DNA from: Caryophanales bacterium UBA5364
GTDB lineage: Bacteria > Bacillota_I > Bacilli_A > RF39 > UBA660
Assembly (NCBI GenBank): GCA_002410935.1
Contig: DHPM01000003.1
Location: forward strand, 1-10,459
Direction of reading: 5' to 3'
DNA: 10,459 nucleotides
How positions within the stretch are numbered: position 1 is the stretch's first letter; every line of letters starts with the position of its first letter. Below are positions 1-5,784 of this stretch, piece after piece. The position numbers and the translations under genes are program-made. The notes beneath the pieces were generated by a model. It did no database searches. It saw only the letters and a program-made list of their open reading frames with translations, and was not told the DNA's origin.

Positions 1-208
1 CAATATTATCTTCCCAGTATACATCGTCAGTATTCTTTGCATAATATAATTCTGCTGCATGCTCAATATTCTTCTTGGTCACTCCAAAAGCACCATATCT
101 TGATTTATTAATTAAATCAGTAATAATTGGTGCCGAAATAATTGCAATAATCGCTAATATAACAATTACGGCTAATAATTCAATTAATGTAAATCCCTTT
201 TTCTTCAT
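1..208 (-). CDS. Prepilin-type propeller protein, copy A (5' end only)
   Basis: Only the first 69 codons are present; the gene runs off the left edge. The ATG at 206-208 starts MKKKG followed by FTLIELLAV, a class III (type IV prepilin) signal: a short basic leader, a predicted prepilin-peptidase cut after Gly5, Phe as mature residue 1 and the conserved Glu at mature position 5. A hydrophobic helix of about 22 residues follows, then an amphipathic stretch (DLINKSRYGAFGVTKKNIE). The visible part matches the N-termini of the three full copies, most closely the neighbour at 312-2909 (both have AELYYAKN and DDVYWEDN). It differs in having Ala instead of Val in the ISVPIITD motif. An AGGAGTGAT ribosome site at 212-220 supports this ATG. 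By homology the rest should encode the remaining pilin region, a seven-blade propeller and a cap domain, but none of that is visible. Identity as a member of the family is near certain; completeness is unknown. Confidence 0.9.
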   Translation of the reverse strand, partial: MKKKGFTLIELLAVIVILAIIAIISAPIITDLINKSRYGAFGVTKKNIEHAAELYYAKNTDDVYWEDNI

Positions 209-211
209 CAA

Positions 212-220
212 ATCACTCCT
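212..220 (-). promoter_or_regulatory. Ribosome binding site, copy A
   Basis: On the minus strand this reads AGGAGTGAT, three bases before the ATG at 208, with the AGGAG core about eight bases upstream. It differs from the AGAGGTGG site shared by the copies at 312-2909 and 3049-5649, so the upstream region here is not a simple copy of theirs. Confidence 0.75.
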
Positions 221-234
221 ATATATATACTTCC

Positions 235-262
235 ATTTTATGGTTTCATTATTCAATATCTA
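235..262 (-). promoter_or_regulatory. Weak candidate promoter for copy A
   Basis: Read on the minus strand, TAGATA (257-262) and TAAAAT (235-240) are separated by 16 bases, a partial match to a sigma-A promoter. It lies between the terminator of the upstream copy (271-303) and the ATG at 208, so a promoter is expected here. The -35 match is poor (4 of 6) and the region is so AT-rich that chance matches are likely; a TATATA run at 221-228 gives an alternative -10. Confidence 0.35.
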
Positions 263-270
263 TTTAAATC

Positions 271-303
271 AAAAGACTCTACTGTAAAATAGTAAAGTCC
301 TTT
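271..303 (-). terminator. Intrinsic terminator after copy B
   Basis: This is a 13-bp hairpin with a 7-base loop (arms 271-283 and 291-303), beginning 8 bases after the stop codon of the gene at 312-2909. In the minus-strand transcript all 13 positions pair, two of them as G-U wobbles; in the plus-strand transcript those two become A-C mismatches. The downstream arm runs into UCUUUUGAUUU. The strand-specific pairing and the position argue for a factor-independent terminator of the minus-strand gene. Confidence 0.8.
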
Positions 304-311
304 ACAGCATG

Positions 312-2909
312 TTATTCAGTTTTGGTTATTGACATATCAAAATTACGTAGTTCATGAATACTTAATCCATCATTACCATTTGAACCCCTATTGACAGTCA
401 AAAAGATACTAGATAATTTTGATTTTTTTGGTTTAAAAATTATAAATAATGAAGGATAACTACCTGTTCCGGTATTACCATTTTCATTTATTATATCAAT
501 TACATTAGGTAATAATAGTTGAGGTTGAAATACATTTACTCTACTGTTTACTACTACTAATGGTTCAATATAACCCTTATTAATTGCATCAGTTATGTGT
601 CCTACATATCCATCAGCAAATTTTAATTTTAAATTACTCATTGATACAGCACCACTATTACCACATAGTACTGATAACAAATACCAACTATTAATATGAT
701 TTGGATTAACAGTAAGTTTGTATTCATATTCACCTGAATGGAATCTTAAGCCAGAGTTCACTTCTTTATCTATTAATAATTTTTTATCATCTTGGTTGAA
801 AGAAGTTAAACACTCACCAAAGTAATAATTACTTGTATTACCTTCTAAATACACATCTCTACTACCACACCAATTACCCAAATCTTTCGTTGGATCATTA
901 CTGGTATAAATATTATCATATTTTAAACTTATATTAGTTCCATAATTAGGAACAATTGTCTTTAATTTATCAATTAAGACAACTGGTTCTTGAAAAACCT
1001 TTTTTAAATTCATATTACTATCATAGTTAATTAATAAAGCATCTTGATTACCTTTATTAAAGTTTTTTAAATCAATATCACTAGAAAAGGTACTTCCTGA
1101 AACAATATAGTTGTTTTCACTTGTTTTAATTAATGAAGTAAATTCATTACTTTTAGTTCCTCCAAATATCTTTTTATCAATAATATCACCATTACTAGCA
1201 TTATATTTAATTAAAATGGCATTGCTATATCCACCAGTAGATTTAGCAATATTAAACATATTTAAATCAGTTGATTTACTATAACCCACAACTATTACTT
1301 CTTGATTATTAACCTTTTCGATAGCATAAAAGGTATCATCATCAGTTCCACCAAATGATTTTTTCCATAATACATTATCTAATGTTTTATCATATTTAAC
1401 GATGATTGCATCTTTATATCCATTTTTACCAACGCTTACATCTTCCATATCCTGATCACTAGATTGAGATTGACCTACCACTATGTACCCATCATCTACT
1501 TCTACTACATCATAGAAGTTTTCAGTTCTACTACCTTGAAATGAATTTAACTTAATTAAATTTCCGTTAAGATCATATTTTAAAATTATAGCTTCATTTT
1601 GATAAGTTGGTGTCGTATAACCATAGCCTTCCATTGCTAATAACTTCGATGATGAAGCACCGACTACAATATAATTATTATCAGTTGTTTTAGTTACTCC
1701 TTCAAAACCCTCATCAATTTCAGCACTAAAAAATTTACGCCAAACAAAATTAAAATCTACATCATATTTTAATATTATTCCTTCACAATAACTAGAAAGA
1801 CCTGTTTCACCTTCTAAGTCACCATCTTTAGTTGCTGCCGCTATTCTTCCAACGATTATAAAATGATTATTATCGAACATAATATTGCTAAAACTTTCAA
1901 CTGTTGAAATAGCACTACTTGTTCCATAACTTTTTTTAAAGACTACTTCCCCTTGTTTATTATATTTAACAATTAAGGCATCATTGTTGCCCCCTTTGTA
2001 ATCTAAGACATCTTTATCACTACTAGTTGTTTGACCAACGGCTGCATATCCATCAGGTGATTCTGCAACTGCGTAAAAGACATCGTTATTAGAGCCTCCA
2101 AAGTTATGACTCCATTCTAAGGTTCCATCACTTTTAAATTTAACAATGATTGCATCATATTTTCCTTTACCAATATTTCCATATTTAGTTATGGTTTCTG
2201 AATTACTTCTTCCTACTGCAATGTATCCTCCATCACTAGTTTCCTTTACATCAGTAAATTCATCCATATATTTACCACCATAACTTACGTAATGACTGGC
2301 AAATGTGCTTGCTCCCTGTAAGCAGTCAACATAGGCATTATATTCATAGTTATCGGCCATTTTCTCTATTTCTACATAGCCTACACATCTATTATCTAAC
2401 TCTAATGGCAATCTTAATTCATCAACTAAACCTTTACCCATTAAAGTTTCTAAATCAACTGTTACTGTTTCTCCAACATTAGTTGGAAGTGTAATATCTT
2501 CTGATTTACTTGCTCTCACCATTTCCTTTTGATACCAATCAAAGAACTGTTTATCATAAAGTTGTAATGAATAATCTACCTTTCTTCCACTACGATATAA
2601 AAGTACCTTAGTATCATCACTAATACTAGTACTATCTAGTGTATTAACAACATTGTTACTTAAGAACTTTTTGCTTTTCAATGTACCAATAGTAACATAA
2701 GCAATATTATCTTCCCAATATACATCATCAGCATTCTTTGCATAATATAATTCTGCTGCATGCTCAATATTTTTCTTTGTTACGCCAAAAGCACCATATC
2801 TTGATTTGTTAATTAAATCCGTAATGATTGGTACCGAAATAATTGCAATAATCGCTAGTACAACAATTACCGCTAATAGTTCTATTAATGTAAATCCTTT
2901 TTTGTTCAT
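312..2909 (-). CDS. Pilin-anchored seven-blade beta-propeller protein, copy B
   Basis: The product is 865 residues. The prepilin leader MNKKG precedes FTLIELLAVIV, with predicted cleavage after Gly5, mature Glu5, and a membrane/assembly helix to about residue 27. Residues 28-206 form the pilin globular region, ending in a Cys175/Cys196 pair within CVGYVEIE and YVDC. Seven propeller-like blades follow at about 207-635, each built on (K/R)xFGG...D.F..V...DGYI.VG.S.S...DA.IVKY. Residues 636-865 form the cap domain with Cys681 and Cys700 and the tail ELRNFDMSITKTE. Two further cysteines, 375 (blade 3) and 749 (cap), are peculiar to this copy. A GTG nine bases upstream (2916-2918) is in frame, but it lies inside the AGAGGTGG ribosome site, so the ATG at 2907-2909 is preferred. 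The gene has its own promoter and terminator. The likely product is an exported surface protein held in the membrane or assembled into a type IV pilus or pseudopilus; adhesin function is inferred. Blades 2-4 and the cap resemble the copy at 8459-10459 more than the adjacent ones. Confidence 0.93.
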   Translation of the reverse strand: MNKKGFTLIELLAVIVVLAIIAIISVPIITDLINKSRYGAFGVTKKNIEHAAELYYAKNADDVYWEDNIAYVTIGTLKSKKFLSNNVVNTLDSTSISDDTKVLLYRSGRKVDYSLQLYDKQFFDWYQKEMVRASKSEDITLPTNVGETVTVDLETLMGKGLVDELRLPLELDNRCVGYVEIEKMADNYEYNAYVDCLQGASTFASHYVSYGGKYMDEFTDVKETSDGGYIAVGRSNSETITKYGNIGKGKYDAIIVKFKSDGTLEWSHNFGGSNNDVFYAVAESPDGYAAVGQTTSSDKDVLDYKGGNNDALIVKYNKQGEVVFKKSYGTSSAISTVESFSNIMFDNNHFIIVGRIAAATKDGDLEGETGLSSYCEGIILKYDVDFNFVWRKFFSAEIDEGFEGVTKTTDNNYIVVGASSSKLLAMEGYGYTTPTYQNEAIILKYDLNGNLIKLNSFQGSRTENFYDVVEVDDGYIVVGQSQSSDQDMEDVSVGKNGYKDAIIVKYDKTLDNVLWKKSFGGTDDDTFYAIEKVNNQEVIVVGYSKSTDLNMFNIAKSTGGYSNAILIKYNASNGDIIDKKIFGGTKSNEFTSLIKTSENNYIVSGSTFSSDIDLKNFNKGNQDALLINYDSNMNLKKVFQEPVVLIDKLKTIVPNYGTNISLKYDNIYTSNDPTKDLGNWCGSRDVYLEGNTSNYYFGECLTSFNQDDKKLLIDKEVNSGLRFHSGEYEYKLTVNPNHINSWYLLSVLCGNSGAVSMSNLKLKFADGYVGHITDAINKGYIEPLVVVNSRVNVFQPQLLLPNVIDIINENGNTGTGSYPSLFIIFKPKKSKLSSIFLTVNRGSNGNDGLSIHELRNFDMSITKTE

Positions 2910-2910
2910 T

Positions 2911-2934
2911 AAATCCACCTCTTCTAGTTATTAT
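2911..2934. repeat. 24-bp leader sequence shared with 5651-5674
   Basis: These bases, which include the ribosome site and adjoining 5' leader, are identical to 5651-5674. The equivalent positions before copies A and D do not carry this sequence. It shows that the 5' leaders of copies B and C descend from a common ancestor or were homogenised, whereas their pilin-coding parts have different affinities. Confidence 0.8.
2915..2922 (-). promoter_or_regulatory. Ribosome binding site that decides the start of copy B
   Basis: The minus strand reads AGAGGTGG followed by ATTTA and the ATG at 2907-2909. The in-frame GTG at 2916-2918 is part of this Shine-Dalgarno sequence, so initiating there would leave no ribosome site. 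Starting at the ATG also gives the canonical short basic leader (MNKKG) rather than one with an acidic residue (MDLMNKKG). Confidence 0.85.
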
Positions 2935-2969
2935 GTACATATTTTTTTATTCTTAATTATTCTATATAT

Positions 2970-2998
2970 ATTTTAACATAATTAATATTACTTATCAA
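2970..2998 (-). promoter_or_regulatory. Sigma-A-type promoter for copy B
   Basis: On the minus strand TTGATA (2993-2998) and TAAAAT (2970-2975) are separated by exactly 17 bases, a near-consensus housekeeping promoter. Transcription would start near 2963, giving a leader of about 54 bases. The -35 box begins only four bases from the foot of the preceding terminator hairpin, so termination and initiation signals are packed together. The same arrangement occurs upstream of the next copy (5710-5738). Confidence 0.75.
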
Positions 2999-3002
2999 TT
3001 AA

Positions 3003-3032
3003 AAAGAACTAGTTTTAAAGTACTAGTTCTTT
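3003..3032 (-). terminator. Intrinsic terminator after copy C
   Basis: A perfect 11-bp stem (arms 3003-3013 and 3022-3032, the latter ACTAGTTCTTT on the plus strand) has an 8-base loop. It starts 16 bases after the stop codon of the gene at 3049-5649. In the minus-strand transcript the 3' arm continues into a run of U (UUCUUUUUAAUU). The stem is AT-rich, as expected in this genome. Weak bidirectional activity is possible, but no plus-strand gene needs it. Confidence 0.8.
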
Positions 3033-3048
3033 CATATATAAATCCTTA

Positions 3049-5649
3049 TTATTCAGTTGGAGTTATTGACATATCAAAGTTTCGTAATTCATCGATACGA
3101 GCACCATCTGATGGTGTAATATCTTTATTTGATGTGAATATTATACCAACTAATTGGACTTTTTTAGGTTTGACATGGATATATAACTTTGGATACATTG
3201 TACCTAAACCAGTTGTTCCATTATCATTTATAATATCAATGATAGTTGGGAATAATCGATAAGCAGGCGCTAAACGATTAGATACTGTTACTAATGGTTC
3301 AATATAGCCATCTGTTATAGCTTTTCTAACACTTCCAACATATCCATCTTTGAATTTAAGTTTTAGATTAGAAATTTCAACATCACGATTATGACCTTCA
3401 AAACTAATTAAAATTCGATGCCAATTGTAAATATTGTTTGGATTATTATCAATATTATGTTCATTTACACCAGCTACAATTGGTTTTAAGTTTCTAGCAT
3501 TATTAGCATTAAATAATTCTTTAATATCATCACTATTAAATGAATATAAACATGTTCCATATGGATAATTACTATTATCATCAGTTAAATATGGAACAAT
3601 AGATGTACACCAATTAGTAAAATCTTTGGTTGGATCATTACTCGTATATATATGGTCATATTTTAAACTTATATCATTTCCATAATTAGGAACAATTGCT
3701 TTTAACTTATCAATAATAACAACTGGTTCTTGGAACACTTTTTCTAATTCAAAATTATTATCATAACTAACTAAGATTGCATCACTATGTCCTTTATTAA
3801 AGTTCTTTAAATTAAGGTCATTCGAGAATGTTGAACCAGCTAATATATATTTGTTTTCAGAAGTATTAATAATTGACTTAAAGTAATCACTATTATTTCC
3901 TCCAAAGGCTTTACTACTAACAATATTTCCCGTTGCAATGTTATATTTAACGATAATTGCGTTATTATAGCCATCTTTAGAAATAGCAATATCTTTCATA
4001 TCTAAATCTTCAGAATTACTACTACCAACGACGATTACTTCATTATTAGTACCTTTTATTATTTGATAGAAATTATCGCTTTTACTTCCACCAAAACTTT
4101 TCTTCCACATAACATTCGTTAAGTCTTTATTAAATTTGATGATAATAGCATCATTCAATCCATTATTACTCTTATTTAATCCTTCCATCTCTAATAGTGA
4201 AGATGTACTATAACCTATAGCTATATAGCCATCACTGACTTCTACAACATCTTGAAACGTATCAGTTAAATCACCCCTAAAAACATATTTTGATTGATAA
4301 ACGCCATTGCTATCATATTTTACAATAATACCTTCAGTGTTTCGACCATCAGGATAAGTTATTCCGGCCATATCATGAGAATTAGAGTTAGAACCTCCTA
4401 CTAATAAATAACCATTATCAGATGTTTTAATTATTGAATCAAAAGTTTCACCATAATTACCACTAAAGAAGGTACGCCATAACATATTAAAATCCTTATC
4501 AAACTTGATAATTATTCCTTCTGCATTGTAACTTAAAGTAATTCCTTCTAAATCCCCAACGGGATCAGTACCATTAACATAACCTATAATAACTAAATCA
4601 GTACCATCTAGAATAACTTTAGTGAAACTTTCTCCACTACTTACTTCACCAGCCGAACCATAACTTCTAATATAAGTTACATTACCACTTTTATCATATT
4701 TTACGATTAGAGAATCAGTGATACCACCTTTATAATTAGCATCAACTAAATCCTTATCATTTGATGCCGTATTTCCAACAACGACATAACCATCGCTTAC
4801 TTCAACAACACTTAGAAAATGATCATCATTACTACCGCCAAAGTTACGACTCCAATCTAAAGTCCCATCACTTTTAAACTTAACAATAATGCCATCATTT
4901 TTACCTTTACCTGTGTTTCCGTATTTAGTTATGATTTCTGAATTACTTTCTCCAACAGCGATATATCCACCATCACTAGTTTCAATAACATCATTAAAAT
5001 TATCTAGATACTTTCCCCCATAACTTACATAATGACTAGCGAATGTACTTGCTCCTTGAAGACAATCGACATAAGCATTGTATTCATAATTATCAGTTGT
5101 TTTCTCTATTTCTACGTATCCAACACATCTATTTTCTGGTTCTAGTGGTAGTCTTAACTCATCGACTAACCCTTTACTCATTAAAGTTTCAAGATCAATG
5201 GTTACTTTATCTCCCAAAGTAGTTGGAAGTGTAATATCTTCCGATTTACTTGCTCTCACCATTTCCTTTTGATACCAATCAAAAAATTGTTTATCATAAA
5301 GTTGTAATGAGTAATCTACTTTTCTACCTTTTCGGTAAAGTAAGACTTTTGTATCATCGTTAATACTAGTACTATCTAATGCATTAACTAGATTATTCTT
5401 TAAAAACTTTTTGCTCTTTAATGTACCAATAGTAACATAACTAATATCACCTTCCCAGACTAAATCATCAGCATTCTTTGCATGATATAATTCAGCTGCC
5501 CTTTCAATGTTCTTTTTAGTTAATCCAAAAGCACCATATCTAGACTTATTAATTAAGTCAGTGATGATTGGTACTGAGATTATTGCTATGATTGCTAGTA
5601 TAACAATTACGGCTAATAATTCAATTAATGTAAATCCCTTTTTCTTCAT
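3049..5649 (-). CDS. Pilin-anchored seven-blade beta-propeller protein, copy C
   Basis: The product is 866 residues. The leader MKKKG is followed by FTLIELLAVIVIL, with predicted cleavage after Gly5 and Glu at mature position 5. The pilin region extends to about residue 206 with Cys175/Cys196. Seven blades span about 207-635 and the cap domain covers 636-866 with Cys681/Cys700 and the tail ELRNFDMSITPTE. It has only these four cysteines, so they probably form two domain-internal disulfides. Several blades carry Asp-rich turns (NDKDLVD, SEDLDMKD, SNDLNLKN) that could bind a divalent metal, which is inference. The in-frame GTG at 5656-5658 lies within the ribosome site, so the ATG at 5647-5649 is taken as the start. 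Promoter and 5' leader resemble those of the copy at 312-2909, whereas its pilin region is almost identical to that of the gene at 5785-8373. It is a stand-alone transcription unit. Confidence 0.93.
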   Translation of the reverse strand: MKKKGFTLIELLAVIVILAIIAIISVPIITDLINKSRYGAFGLTKKNIERAAELYHAKNADDLVWEGDISYVTIGTLKSKKFLKNNLVNALDSTSINDDTKVLLYRKGRKVDYSLQLYDKQFFDWYQKEMVRASKSEDITLPTTLGDKVTIDLETLMSKGLVDELRLPLEPENRCVGYVEIEKTTDNYEYNAYVDCLQGASTFASHYVSYGGKYLDNFNDVIETSDGGYIAVGESNSEIITKYGNTGKGKNDGIIVKFKSDGTLDWSRNFGGSNDDHFLSVVEVSDGYVVVGNTASNDKDLVDANYKGGITDSLIVKYDKSGNVTYIRSYGSAGEVSSGESFTKVILDGTDLVIIGYVNGTDPVGDLEGITLSYNAEGIIIKFDKDFNMLWRTFFSGNYGETFDSIIKTSDNGYLLVGGSNSNSHDMAGITYPDGRNTEGIIVKYDSNGVYQSKYVFRGDLTDTFQDVVEVSDGYIAIGYSTSSLLEMEGLNKSNNGLNDAIIIKFNKDLTNVMWKKSFGGSKSDNFYQIIKGTNNEVIVVGSSNSEDLDMKDIAISKDGYNNAIIVKYNIATGNIVSSKAFGGNNSDYFKSIINTSENKYILAGSTFSNDLNLKNFNKGHSDAILVSYDNNFELEKVFQEPVVIIDKLKAIVPNYGNDISLKYDHIYTSNDPTKDFTNWCTSIVPYLTDDNSNYPYGTCLYSFNSDDIKELFNANNARNLKPIVAGVNEHNIDNNPNNIYNWHRILISFEGHNRDVEISNLKLKFKDGYVGSVRKAITDGYIEPLVTVSNRLAPAYRLFPTIIDIINDNGTTGLGTMYPKLYIHVKPKKVQLVGIIFTSNKDITPSDGARIDELRNFDMSITPTE
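5105..5223. repeat. 119-bp tract identical to 7829-7947
   Basis: By direct comparison this stretch of copy C is identical, including synonymous positions, to 7829-7947 of copy D. Single silent differences flank it, and high identity continues on both sides. It encodes part of the pilin globular region up to the Cys175 motif. Copy B, the equally adjacent paralog, differs at many silent sites here. The pattern indicates recent duplication or gene conversion between copies C and D. Confidence 0.85.
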
Positions 5650-5654
5650 CAAAT

Positions 5655-5662
5655 CCACCTCT
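5655..5662 (-). promoter_or_regulatory. Ribosome binding site that decides the start of copy C
   Basis: The minus strand reads AGAGGTGG, then ATTTG and the ATG at 5647-5649. As in the copy at 312-2909, an in-frame GTG (5656-5658) is embedded in the Shine-Dalgarno sequence and is unlikely to be a start. The 24 bases 5651-5674 are identical to 2911-2934. Confidence 0.85.
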
Positions 5663-5709
5663 TCTAGTTATTATAACCATATTTTTATTATCCTAATTAT
5701 ACTATATAT

Positions 5710-5738
5710 AGTTTAGCATATTTGCAATATCTTATCAA
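5710..5738 (-). promoter_or_regulatory. Sigma-A-type promoter for copy C
   Basis: TTGATA (5733-5738) and TAAACT (5710-5715) on the minus strand are separated by 17 bases, matching in position and spacing the promoter at 2970-2998. The spacer sequences differ, so the boxes appear conserved while surrounding bases have drifted. The predicted leader is about 54 bases. The -35 box lies five bases from the foot of the preceding terminator. Confidence 0.7.
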
Positions 5739-5743
5739 TATAA

Positions 5744-5771
5744 AATGAACTAGTTTATATGCTAGTTCATT
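5744..5771 (-). terminator. Intrinsic terminator after copy D
   Basis: A perfect 10-bp stem (AATGAACTAG at 5744-5753 pairing with 5762-5771) encloses an 8-base loop and lies 13 bases after the stop codon of the gene at 5785-8373. The minus-strand transcript continues as UUUUAUAUU, a short U-rich tail. Its core GAACTAG is shared with the terminator at 3003-3032, consistent with duplicated cassettes. Confidence 0.75.
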
Positions 5772-5784
5772 GTTATTATATTTT

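Noticed and set aside
75..287. Plus-strand open frame of 70 codons
   Set aside because: It lies antisense to the hydrophobic-helix codons of copy A. The same frame recurs antisense to copy C (5507-5716), as expected of a shadow of conserved coding sequence.
2910..2918. GTG start three codons upstream for copy B (and likewise at 5656-5658 for copy C)
   Set aside because: The GTG is part of the Shine-Dalgarno sequence itself, and the downstream ATG has proper spacing and gives the standard prepilin leader.
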